Positions 47,423 through 58,131 of a DNA stretch of 64,000 nt are shown here, in pieces (positions within the stretch are counted from its first letter, which is position 1; each line of letters starts with the position of its first letter). The DNA comes from Cristatella mucedo (lineage: Eukaryota; Bryozoa; Phylactolaemata; Cristatellidae). A program made the position numbers and the translations under genes. The stretch lies in assembly GCA_009760855.2 (NCBI GenBank), contig WPIO01000010.1, positions 8,413,501 through 8,477,500 of the forward strand, written 5' to 3'. The notes under the pieces were generated by a model that worked only from the letters and a program-made list of their open reading frames with translations, was not told where the DNA came from and ran no database searches.

Positions 47423-49254
47423 AAATTTCAGTGAGGTCTGGGTCACATCAAACAGATTAAGGGCATCGTCAAGAATCATGTCGTGTATTACTATGGGGTT
47501 TTTTACAATTTAACTTGCACTTCCTTTCCAGCATGCATATGTTAAGTACTCATATAGAGGTTTGGTTCTCTTAGGGTTGTATATCATGTTGTATTATTAT
47601 TTCATAAGCATTTTTAAAAAGTCGCCGGATTATAGTTGGCCTGATGACCAGTAAGTTAGAGCGATTCACGTTAGTGATCTTCTGAGGGAGCATTGGGCAA
47701 CTTGATGCGTGTAAACTTGAAACTTGTGTAAATACTGGCACCAATAACTAATCTCTTGCTTCGTCTGTGCTTCCCACGGCAGATGCCCAATTCGCGAGCG
47801 CTGACAGAAGCAGCAGCATTCAGGAATGCACTTGAGCGGCAATAGAAAAATGATAAGTGGCATGCACGATCGTACCGAATAGTACAGTCGCTAAGAGTTG
47901 GCTAAGCTATAGTGGCAGCCACCTCCGCATGGGAGCAAAGACCCCTTGGAAAGTAGTTAATCAAGATTTCGATTGGCATATGGTTAGAAGCACTTGCTCA
48001 GATGCATCGATTGACTCAAAGAGTTGGTCGCTGAAGGAGGGGTAATCTATTGGTATGCAATTGCAGCTGTCCAGGTCGATTAATCACAAAGTACCCTTTC
48101 TGCTGTTCTATAATATTGCATTTACCGAGTTTTTGGTAGGTTAATCCTCTTTCCGAGCAAATATTGGCCATAAATATGGAGATTATATGGCCAAGGCTCG
48201 CATGTTCTAGTTAAACTAAGCAAATGAGTGGGCCAGGTACAAAAATTGTGCTAGGTAAATGTGATACGGGTAAGCTTACATGAACACATGATGACGGCCA
48301 GGTAGACTCTCTGGTTGGGTAAGAACGATTGGTGCATGCCTGAATCTGCCACTAGCGACAGAACTGGATTCTCAACTAATTTACTGAGAGGGATCTAGTT
48401 GGATACGAATGAGTAGTCATAATAGATCAGACCACCGGCTAGCTTGTGACCCAGAATGACGTAGTAATGTAGCGAAGTGGTTTTTGTGATGCATGCAAAG
48501 GCTATGTGCTAGTGGTCCAAGATGCAACTCCAAGATTTTCCAATTTCAGTGAAAAGGGCTCAGATCCTGAATTGAAGTCAGACAGTATTCTCGGCATATG
48601 GACATTCATTGACACTTGTGCTTTGCTGTTGGATTGAAAACTGTGGCTAGGTGTAAGCACCCTTTTTTTCAGGTTATCGGTTACTCTAGCAATGTTTACA
48701 AAAACTGCTATATTCCTGGATTTATCAGTAACTTTTGCGAATGCTCCTCCATGTCATACTGGCCTGCAGTCGTGGCCGGGCATTGGCTAACTATTTCACT
48801 CGACTCCGACTCGGGTGTCTGCCGAAGTGATTTTTCTTGAACCATTACTGAGGCGGGGCAGACCACCCTGTGGGTGACCGAATGTGCTGTGAACAGGGAA
48901 GAATTTGTGATTAATAATCGAGGCTACCAGGCTTAGCATCAGGTCTGTTGACTAGCTGGTCTCTTTCTCGTTCTGAATCAGTCTCTGCCATCAATTACAC
49001 TAGCTAGCTGGCCTGCTGGTGGCTGCATTCCGCATTTCTTGTCGGGCTGGTCTTAGTGACGTTGAGAGCAAGAGGGCACAGTTCAGTGCAAACTCAACTA
49101 GTCGATTCATTGCTATACCAATTCCTTGCCTTTTGTAACAATGCCTGCATGTAAACTGTCATCCAACTATATGCTCTGGGAGCAAACTGCCACCCATAGG
49201 TGGATATTGTCGATATTGATCGTGGTGGCATGCTAAATCAGCCAGATTGCAAAT

Positions 49255-49402
49255 ATAAATAAAATAAATATAATGCATTTGTATAGCCCCCCAAGAGAAC
49301 TTAATCTCACTCAATCCAGGCGCTCCACACTCGAGCCCACGACCTCAGCCAGACCTTGGTCGGGGTGAGCACCTTGACAGCTGGACCAATCCAGCTCGGT
49401 AT
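49255..49402 (-). mobile_element. Family-B SINE with tRNA-like head
   Basis: Reverse reading: TGTCAAGGTGCTCACCCCGA, CCAAGGTCTGGCTGAGGTCG, TGGGCTCGAGTGTGGAGCGC, then GAGATTAAGTTCTCTTGGGG and a TATACAAATGCATTATA tail. Confidence 0.7.
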
Positions 49403-49542
49403 TATGACTGATATTCATTCTTTTCGTTTCCTGAATTATATAGTCATGGAACCGTTTGTGCGATAATCGTTGGCCACGGCAGCACATCAACCGAGGCCAT
49501 GTAATAGGCAGGGCTTTGGTGCCTTGCTGACCCAGTGCATGT

Positions 49543-49701
49543 AACCCCTAACCATGTTATTCATTTTGTTTGTTTTTCAAGCATGATTTTACTTACTATT
49601 CTATTGCGTATCACTTTGCAGCAAATGTAAAGCGCCTAGAAAGAGATTAAGTTCTCTGAGGGCGCTTTATCAAGTGCAATATTATTATTATTATTATTAT
49701 T
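49543..49701 (+). mobile_element. (ATT)n-tailed SINE, family B, near-consensus copy
   Basis: CCCTAACCATGTTATTCATT, CAAGCATGATTTTACTTACT, TTGCAGCAAATGTAAAGCGC, CTAGAAAGAGATTAAGTTCT, GGGCGCTTTATCAAGTGCAA and a clean (ATT)n tail at 49679-49701. This is the best template for the family's 3' half. Confidence 0.85.
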
Positions 49702-49889
49702 AACAGTGGAGCTGAGCCATAGTAGAAGAGCTGTACACCATGGCTGGTTCTGTAACCGCCCGCTAACCGCCCATCGCTGTCGATTAGACTCATCGGATGG
49801 GACTGAGGATGCGGACTTGTTATGTTGAGGTGTGAGGGTAGGTGCTCTTTGTTGCTGCCATGTTCTGCTTCGGTCGGCGTTTACCTCCG

Positions 49890-49976
49890 TGCGTTTGTGC
49901 TGCACCTAGAAGTCGTAAGCCGCGATTGCAAGGATCAGTGCATCATCGATGTTGGTCGCATGTCGGCTGAGACTAG
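49890..49976 (+). repeat. Dispersed repeat of unknown type, copy 2
   Basis: The second copy of the sequence at 44620-44706: GTGCTGCACCTAGAAGTCG and AAGGATCAGTGCATCATCGA are the best matching blocks. Confidence 0.45.
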
Positions 49977-50154
49977 CCCCTGAGACTTGCACACTCTTAG
50001 TGCAGTGTTTGCGGCCTAGTTCTGTCCGAACGTGGATGCTGCTACAATTCGTTTGTAACACTATTCAGGATCTTTGGAGCTAAATGGACCGAGTGCTGTC
50101 GGCTAGGCTGCTGCCATGCTGTGCAGACTTGCAACCACCGTGTCTTTTTATTAA

Positions 50155-50264
50155 ACATGCTACTACTAACCATTCAATCATGCTTCCTTTGCAGAAAATG
50201 TAAAGCACCTAGAAAGATATTGAGTTATCTGAGGGTGCTTTATCAAGTGCGTTATTATTATTTA
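50155..50264 (+). mobile_element. (ATT)n-tailed SINE, family B
   Basis: ACATGCTACTACTAACCATT leads to TTTGCAGAAAATGTAAAGCA and the stem-loop module, ending TTTATCAAGTGCGTTATTAT. Confidence 0.8.
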
Positions 50265-50767
50265 TCTTTTTAGACGGACAGCTTGACGAGGCTGTACTGC
50301 GAGGGACGGGCATAATACACAATAGTCCTCCAAGGTTGGTCACATGGCTATCGTTAATATAAATGTGCCGTCTGCCATTGAAAGTCGGGTTTTACTCATT
50401 CTTGTTCTCTCACTAGACTGGGAAGTCAGCATGTCCCATTATTGGAATACAGTTTCAAGCATGCTCGGCGGGGACTTGCAGTCATTATTAACAACTTCAA
50501 TTTTGAGCCTCAAACGCAGCAGTCTCAGAGAGACGGTGAGGCCGTGAGGCGCTCGCACAGCGGCTGAACCCGGTGTGCTGAGCCTGTCTCACCGAAGCTT
50601 GCTGCGAGTGCTAATCCCGCGCTGTTCTTTTTTTAAGTTTTGCTTGCAGTGGTATGACAGTATAGTGTGAAAGTGTGAAAGCCAGGACAGTGTGCACTCC
50701 GCAGTCTGCATTTTGTTGGTTTGATCTAGGTTGTTGGGGAAAGCTTTTTATACATGGTATCCGTATA

Positions 50768-50868
50768 GCTGCAAGTGCTGACCAAGCAGAAGTGCAAGTT
50801 GCAATTACTGGAAGCACCAATCAGAGGATGTCACATTTTAATAGGTTGTTCTAAGTGCCCCGCCGTCT
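50768..50868 (+). repeat. Diverged direct repeat, copy 1
   Basis: GCAAGTGCTGACCAAGCAGA, AGTGCAAGTTG, a GGAAGCACCAAT block and TTCTAAGTGCCCC recur in order at 51781-51885. Confidence 0.55.
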
Positions 50869-50934
50869 GTATGGTCCTCCACATGTGCAGCTAGTTGGAC
50901 CTACAATTATAATGATCTAATCTGCTGCTTTCTT

Positions 50935-51013
50935 TCTAGGATATGTTAAGTGCTTAGAAAGAGATTTAATTATTTCATCTTAGGGCGTTGTGCAAATGGC
51001 ATAGCATTATTAT
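50935..51013 (+). mobile_element. (ATT)n-tailed SINE, family B, decayed 3' fragment
   Basis: TAAGTGCTTAGAAAGAGATT, then CTTAGGGCGTTGTGCAAAT and ATTATTATTC. Confidence 0.6.
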
Positions 51014-51780
51014 TCTGAATTTGTCCATCACGATCTCCTTTTCGCACGACCGATGGTTCTGGCCACCACATTAAAGGAGTCCGTGGACAACTTTCTTACC
51101 CATCGTGACCATTGTGCCACTAACCCATTTCATCTCTACCGACTGTCATTGCTACTACAGCCTTTGCCACAATAGACTTCTATTTGGCTACACTAGCCGA
51201 ACAGCTGCCATCTCAAGTCTTCTGTCAATCCCTTCAGTAAGGTGTCATGCGTTATTTCATTCCGGCCTTGTGTTCATGTCATTCCTGCTTCCCTGCTTAG
51301 TCGGACGTTCTCGTGCAGTTGTGCTGTGCTCTCTGCTGTGACTATCGTGATTCGCGGACAAGCTTCCACCATCTGTATCTGGAAACACTCGTGTCGCTGT
51401 GCGGGGGGGGGGGGGGGCTCTGAGCAGGTCCTGTGGCACCTGCGGTGCAACAGCCCAAAGCTGGTGCAACAGCACTGCAGGTGCAACAGCCCAAAGCCGG
51501 GGCTTGCACTGAAAGCACGATCCTTTTGTGTTTTCCACAGGCACCGGAATAATTTGTGGGCTTCGCATGGACCTTCGGGCAATGTCGCATCTCTACCTTT
51601 GATTTCCACGTGGCTTTGGCTGCTGCACCCACGATCTTACCGTGTGTGTCATTTTCGGACATTCGCTTTGTGGCTATTCGCCGTATTCACCGTCATCAGT
51701 TTTGTTTTGATAGACGTTGTTTTTCTCATGTTTTGTTTATGCCGATTTCCAACTTATTCAGCACTGACCGGCATAGCAGC

Positions 51781-51885
51781 AAGTACAAAAGTACAAGTAG
51801 GCTAAGCAAAAGTGCAAGTTGACATTATCGGATGCACCCATTAACTGGTCAACTGTCGTGTTCTAATTCTAAGCACCCCTTTGCC
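51781..51885 (+). repeat. Diverged direct repeat, copy 2
   Basis: AAGTAGGCTAAGCAAAAGTG, CAAGTTGACATTATCGGATG, CACCCATTAACTGG and TTCTAAGCACCCC match copy 1 in order. Confidence 0.55.
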
Positions 51886-52580
51886 ATATAAATGTTTCAG
51901 CGCGTTTGCGCTCTTAGTAGTTGCCATGTTTCATTTGTCCCGTCATGGCCTCCCCCTGTTATCGGCGGTTCGGGTTACTACCATTAAGAAGTCCATTTAC
52001 CTCTGTCGACGATCTGAGACATTACATGCCTTGCATACTCAGCAGCGTCTTACTAGTTAACGTCTCTTTATGATCGATGCTGCTTCTGATATGATAACAG
52101 CTTCTTGCCGGCGTAGAAGTGGCATTAATTGTCTGTGTAGTTACTGCCTAATTAGCAGCTGCCACTGACCAGACTTCCGGAAGCACAACGAAATAATGCT
52201 GTGGCTCCACTGTGGAGAGAGAATACATGGTGGTTATATTACCTGCCGTCTGGATAAGTTGGATGCAGTCGGATAACCTTGCTCTTAAAGGAACTGTGGA
52301 CTAGCTAGCTTGTCCTTCTCAAGTTGCAGGACTTGTGGGAGCTAGAGTTTATTGAATCCGATCGGTGGTTACTTGGCGACCACTCACTATGCGTACAGAA
52401 TTACGTTTGTACAGCCAAAGTACGAGAGTCCAACAGGTTTTTTTACAGGCTTTTAGTGCCAATTGTTTATAAATTGTACATCGTACACCGGGATTTGGCT
52501 TGAGCACACAAGTGGAAATCTAAAGCCCTGTGTGCAGAGAGCATCGAAGGACAAGCAGCCTTGATAGCTATCGGTGGATC

Positions 52581-52772
52581 AGTAATAATAATAATAATAA
52601 TAATATTGCACTTGATAAAGCGCCCTCAGAGAACTTAATCTCTTTCTAGGCGCTTTACATTTGCTGCAAAGTGATACGCAATAGAATAGTAAGTAAAATC
52701 ATGCTTGAAAAACAAACAAAATGAATAACATGGTTAGGGGTTACATGCACTGGGTCAGCATGCAAGTGGATC
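52581..52772 (-). mobile_element. (ATT)n-tailed SINE, family B, long copy
   Basis: (AAT)n, GCACTTGATAAAGCGCCCTC, then AAAATCATGCTTGAAAAACA and ACATGGTTAGGGGTTACATG. It is almost the same as the copy at 4979. A sequence resembling a tRNA 3' half (AACCCAGAGGTTGCAGGATC) follows at about 52777. Confidence 0.85.
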
Positions 52773-53535
52773 TGTAACCCAGAGGTTGCAGGATCGTTCC
52801 CTCTCGAAGCAGTTTTTTCTCATTTCTCAATAGCAGCAGAGGAAATGTGACTAGAAGAATTTTGAGACCTGTTAGTATCACAGTTGTATTTGTTTTTCAG
52901 CCGGCTAGAGTAGTGTTTTAATACATCGTACTTTATCGGCGAGTTGCTTATCAATATTCGGCCATTGAATTACACTGATGCTGCGGGCAGCCATTGTTTG
53001 AATGTGCCTTGAACTGTGTCCATCGCCACCTATCCCATGAATGTCCGCTAAGGCAAATTTACCTTAACTGCTTTTTGATCTTTGGAAAAGAATGGATCTA
53101 TGCTCCTATTATGTTTATTGTCTTGAAGGGTAAATCAGAATTTGTAGCTATGAGAGGCAAAAGGTCTGCTTGAATGTTCATTTGCAGAAAAATTATTAGA
53201 TACTTATTCTGAATCACGCGAGCCATCATTTACAGCTAGTTTGTTCATAGAGCCAGCATACTTTCTTCTATGTGCATAGTGCCCATAGCATGATGAGAGG
53301 GTAGTGAGCTGGCTCTGTGCCAAACGACGACGTAACGGCACCGAATTAGCTGCTATGGGCACTGTGCTCGTAGCCGAAGGTGTGCTCAATCTATAAATAG
53401 ACGACGCCGTATTAGTTGTCATTAGGCTATTTTAGGTTACAGAATCGTTACAAGTCGTGAGGCTTGGATTCTAATCTTTCCGATGATGGACCTAGGTTAT
53501 CCATCTGCTATGAACATTGCTTGCGTTCATTGTAG

Positions 53536-55493
53536 GAACAGACGTCGATGCAGCTTCCCTAGAGAAAATGTTTATGCAGCTCAACTTCGACGTTGAGCGA
53601 TATGATGATCTACGGACGAGAGAGATGCTTAGGGTGCTCAATGATGGTATGTGTACTTGGACTCAAATTCCACTTTAACTTATTTTGAGTGTATTTATTA
53701 TGCCTATGTATGTTGTGAATGCTCATTGTGTTGACATTTAAAGTATGGCATGAAGCCCATTTTGTCCGCACGTCTAGTAGTAACTCGTTTAGCTCTGTAG
53801 TAGGCGAGTGCCACTCATAGTGAGTGTCTCATGTGAAATACTTGTGTAATGTTTTCTTTCTCTGCTTGCATTTGTTGTAGTTGCCGGAAGAGACCACAAG
53901 GATGCTGATTGCTTTGCCTGTGCTGTGTTAAGCCATGGATTAGAGGGTCGTATCTTTGGTGTCGATGGAACAGTGAGCGTGGACACCATCGTAGCTCCCT
54001 TCAAGGGTGACCGGTGCCCCAGCCTTATTGGCAAGCCGAAGCTCTTCTTCTTGCAGGTCAATCAGCGCCGGCATTTTGTAACGTCTACTCACACACCGAA
54101 CTCAGCGTGTGTGAGACTGGCTATACTGGTTTGGTTTCAGCTTGCAAATATAGCCGTTGGTATGGTACTCCTGGTCGCACTACTAAAAGTTTAAGTGCAC
54201 CTTTTTCAGTATGATGTGTCTATCGTCTTCCATTTTGCATAACATGCAATGTCCTCTCGTACCAGCTGCAAAACGCAGGCATTGCCTAGCATTGCACCGG
54301 TGCTGAGGCTGGCCCCGTGCTGGCTGGCAAGGTGTATACTCGTAACATTGCCATTTTTCAGGTTAGTTTCCAGATACAAGGTCTCAGCACATCCACGCCT
54401 GGCTAGATCAGGGTCATTCTACGTTTCTTTATCATGTTTAGTCTCTTAGCTTAATGACAGTTTTCTGTTCTGATACAAATCCTGATAAGTCCTATGATGC
54501 TTCCTGCTCCATGGCTCAAGATTGCCTCCTGAAATCTCGGATGAATTCTCTTACCTAACGCAAAAACTGAGAAAAGCAGAGCTGAAAGAGATGGCGTCTG
54601 TGGATGGATAGTTTGAGGTAACAGTCTTGTTCAAATTTGAAGAGAACGAGCAGAGCAGTATGGTTCCAAGTGGTAATGGTTAGGTGTTATGGTCCTACTG
54701 ACAGTGTATAATTTACCTTGCACGATGCGTGCTCCAACGGTGCTGTATGCTACCAGCCAATATGGACCACTATCATGGCTTAGCAGCACTAAAGTAGGGG
54801 TAGATGACAGCTAGGTGTGTGCACGATTCGCGATCGCAATCTGCTCCTCATCCAACACAAGTTTTATCTGACGGAACTATCTGTTTGTTTCGGTAGGCTA
54901 TTCTTCGGCTTTATGCATTCAACATTTGGGAACATCGATAATGTTACACTAGCGTTCTGACTGATTGGGTTTCTCTCTCTTTTCAGGCTTGTCGTGGCAC
55001 GAAGCTTGATCGTGGTGTGGCTTTGCCGATGGCCGGTGACTTTGACGAGACTGACTCTTCAAAGTCTGATACTGAAAATAAAATTCCCTGTGAAGCCGAC
55101 TTTCTTCTAGCCTATGCTGTCGGACCTGGTAATAGTAATTGCAGCGTACGGTTGAGGTGGTCTAGAGTGGTTAAGCAGCCACAGCTATAACAACTCTTGG
55201 GCTGTCGAAAATACTCATACCGTTCTTTCTGCCAAGTTCGGCAAATTCTCTTTTTAGGTTATAGTTCATGGAGGAATTCGGAAGATGGATCATGGTTCGT
55301 ACAGGCGCTATGCAGAGTGTTTGAAGAACATGCGCCCAGCATGGAGATCCTTCACATGCTCACATATGTGAACCGTATCATTGCTTACGAGTACGAATCT
55401 GACACAGGCCAGCCGTGGTCAGATGGCTGTAAGCAGATGCCATCTATAGTCAGCCAGCTAACAAAACTGCTGTTTTTTAGGCCAAAGTACTGA
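53536..55493 (+). CDS. Effector caspase (caspase-3/7-like), 5'-partial
   Basis: This is a cysteine protease of the apoptosis cascade. The four exons are 53536-53646, 53881-54056, 54987-55128 and 55258-55493, with phases joining and about 220 residues encoded. The frame opens with GTDVDAASLEKMF, typical of the caspase large subunit after strand 1. The catalytic His is in LSHG (codon 53934-53936) and the catalytic Cys is in QACRG (codon 54990-54992), which is split from its Gln by an intron. DETD followed by Ser at 55044-55055 sits where caspase-3 is cut between large and small subunits. The small subunit has AYAVGPGYSSWRN, GSWFVQALC and a C-terminal LTKLLFF. About 55-60 residues that normally precede GTDVDA (including the first active-site Arg) and any prodomain were not found upstream, so the gene is incomplete as annotated. 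The short predicted prodomain and sequence favour an effector type. Orthology to CASP3 or CASP7 is not resolved. Confidence 0.92.
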
Positions 55494-56204
55494 CTTTGGC
55501 CTCACAAACCAGTTACTCCTTTTTTGCATATTTTTTGTCATTTACACATGTGCGGTTAGTTGATTTTAGCCCTTTTTAGATTTGTTTTTTGTTGGCTGGT
55601 TTTTTCAGATCAATTAGTGAATTGTTCTTGGGTGAATCTGTTCTTCATTACCTCCAAAAATCTGTGATGATTCTACTTCCAAGCATTATTATGTAATGAT
55701 CATGTGCTGACAATGCAATTATAACCTAAGTAAACAAAGAGCCTGTTGTTATGAAAATTTCTCATGTTCTACCTTGTATGACGTGTTTGCCATCGAGTTT
55801 ATTGTAACAAGCAATTGTATAACAAGTTATGCAATGTTTCACAGGCTGCTGCTTTTCCAGATTTTGGGGTATCGTCAAGCACTGAAATGCGTGCACAAAA
55901 CGTGTTACCAGTGTGATTCTTTTACGAAAGCGAGTTTCCAGGGCATTGTCTGGGCAGTGTGCATCAAGTGTCCAATTTGGTGGTCTGAAAAGGCCGTCCA
56001 AATACTGTTTACATACAGCATAAATTCGTGTTCCTATTTGTTATGTATGTTTCCCTATGTACAGCTCCACGAAGCCATCACGGCTAAGAGGTTGTTATGC
56101 TGAAAAGTTTGTTATTAGCGCAGTCAAAAGCTTACAAGCAGCTTTCATTGCACAAATGGTCGTACAGAAGCTCAAATGCTGTAGCTCAATGATAACTAAA
56201 GTCA

Positions 56205-56210
56205 AATAAA
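56205..56210 (+). promoter_or_regulatory. Candidate poly(A) signal for the caspase gene
   Basis: This is an AATAAA about 710 bases after the caspase stop codon. There is no transcript evidence. Confidence 0.3.
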
Positions 56211-56445
56211 GTCAAACCTGGTCATGGTGCCACTTCTGTATAAGCACTTCCTGCAAAGCTAAGACTTCATCCGGTCCTGGTAAGTAGATTTACTTCTCAG
56301 CCGAATCCACAGGTATAAGGACTGTGTAGTGCAAACACTGCAGCTAGAGCTCAGGGACTAAGAAGTCGTGATGGCTTTCGGCACGAACCGAAATCACCAA
56401 CTGTGTGCCATGCTATTCAACCCTATATTGTGCCCCCCCCCCCAG

Positions 56446-56603
56446 GCATACCAAAAGTGTTGGTTGTGCCCTGCAATGGATTACCCAAGGACCGGCCAAA
56501 GCAAGATCGAAGCGGTGTTCAACCGGTGGAGCCTAGGAAAATCGATCGGGTTCAGTTCATGGTGGACTGTGACTTTGTCCAAGCTCTCGGTCACATTTAC
56601 AAG
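56446..56603 (+). other. Orphan candidate coding exon
   Basis: After a poly-C tract and CCCAG acceptor, a 158-nt stretch is open in one frame. It reads IPKVLVVPCNGLPKD, then a Lys/Arg-rich linker, then RVQFMVDCDFVQALGHIYK, and ends AAG at a GTGTGC donor (phase 1 in, phase 0 out). The composition looks like a folded domain, but I do not recognise it. A phase-compatible terminal exon could be 57448-57498 (TKAYKECKGSFQQYAG, then stop). It lies between the caspase stop and the 3' end of the UCP4-like gene, so it could be a small plus-strand gene or a chance open frame. Confidence 0.3.
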
Positions 56604-57225
56604 GTGTGCCTCACGAGGACATTCTGGAAATTTACGACACACTCATGAGGACATTCAAATAATTACACATTCGAACGAAATGTGTAACTTATGAGTCTCA
56701 CTTTTACTTGACCGGGTGAACATATTATGTAATATGCACGAAAACAGACCTATCCCTAAGCACCTATGCCTAATCTCATAGGTGATGCACACAGGCAGTA
56801 TTATGTATGCCTTACGGCTACTGAAACTGATGCCAATCCTGACTAAGCGAACAACTCATTGCTTAGTCAAAGTGAGATTAATCTCTTGAGCTTTGGTCGG
56901 TGTACAGAAAGGCACCTGCTTGGAAGACACGGTGCGGCAGACGACCAGGATTAATTGCCCCTAGCTGACAGCAACGCTGTCCAGTTTTTGTGACTCCGGA
57001 TAAGATCAAGGTCTGTCACACGCAGAACAATTTCTAATGACTATGCTTATCCGGTTTCTTTCCTCACATCCACTGTCAGATGGTGGGAGCCATAGCTTCA
57101 GGTCGGACGCTATCAGCCCTAAATTCACTTCGAAGGCGGTGGTCCACTAACATCGAGCCCTAAGAGCACACAGCTGAACTCCTACGAGTCTGCATGTCCA
57201 ATCAGTGATGCCGAGGCACGTACAC

Positions 57226-57315
57226 TATAATAATAATAATAAGCATTATACATTTTTAAAGTGCCCTCACATAATTCATTCTCTTTCTTGGCACTTTACA
57301 TTTGCTACAATAGGC
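57226..57315 (-). mobile_element. (ATT)n-tailed SINE, family B, 3' fragment
   Basis: (AAT)n, then TTTTTAAAGTGCCCTCACAT, ATTCTCTTTCTTGGCACTTT and ACATTTGCTACAA. Confidence 0.7.
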
Positions 57316-58131
57316 AGGTGCAAGCGGGAGAGCAAACTTTTCGGTGGCATTCGACCCCCTAATAAGGTCATAATGGCTAATAGAGATCATATATTGAGTT
57401 GCGCTTCCCTAAAAGTAAATAAAAGACCGCTTTATTGGTGTCCGCAGACGAAAGCTTACAAAGAATGCAAGGGGAGCTTCCAGCAATATGCTGGATAAAA
57501 TGCTTGCATAGGCATCAATTGTGGAAGGCAGCAAGCATAACTGACTGGATTTCTGCATCGTCACCGGTGCCTTCCACAGATCAGAGCAAGGCTCTCGTGA
57601 CAAGGTACACGATGCTTATCAGTTCCTGTGATACCGCATGCTGGTTCTCGGCACTCGTGCAGGCTGTTAGCAAATTCAGCTCACAACGCGACGTCATTGA
57701 AGCCTTTACGTCGTTGCACTCAGCGATCTGCTGACATCAGTCTAGTCTGGTGCTTCATTTCCTTTCTTTGTTACAGTGATGTGCATCTCTTGTATGACTC
57801 ACGACCGGGAGCAGGCATGAACAAACTTCTTTGACAGCAGTGGATCCGGAAAAAAACATAGCAGCTAGAAAATGTACGTAGCAAAAGAATAATGCCAGTA
57901 CTTGTATTAGTGAAAAGGGATCGAGGTGAGTGAGCAATGGAAGCAGCCTGATTGGTCCGTGCGGTGCATAGGCTGCATTCGACATGCTCGAGGATACTAG
58001 TTCACTTTTGCAGCATCTTTGGAAGGCGCCAGTTGCCGAGATGGCGTTGCACACAAGATTTTGCAACACAGCTCGGATGCTATGCCCACTAGCTGCACGT
58101 TCGAAGATAGCTGCAATGAGTAATCCACGTC

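Larger units (their letters stand above)
43217..53535. other. Repeat-rich spacer between DYNC2I2 and the caspase exons
   Basis: It probably contains the DYNC2I2 promoter at its left end and the unidentified 5' exons of the caspase gene at its right end. It is otherwise dominated by LINE fragments (43916-46200, 46510-47290) and at least eight family-B SINE copies. In 47600-49250 and 52770-53535 I see no recognised feature. Confidence 0.6.
55494..58131. other. Intergenic spacer between caspase and the UCP4-like gene
   Basis: It probably holds the caspase 3' UTR to about 56210, the orphan exon at 56446-56603, a family-B SINE at 57226-57315 and the 3' UTR of the UCP4-like gene. The 109-codon open frame at 55774-56103 contains a Cys-rich stretch but no motif I recognise. 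Confidence 0.55.

Noticed and set aside
47955-47990. Candidate caspase 5' exon (VVNQDFDWH) and a second one near 48912 (VINNRG)
   Set aside because: Neither has a following Arg-x-Gly at a phase-1 donor or other large-subunit features. They look like chance matches.
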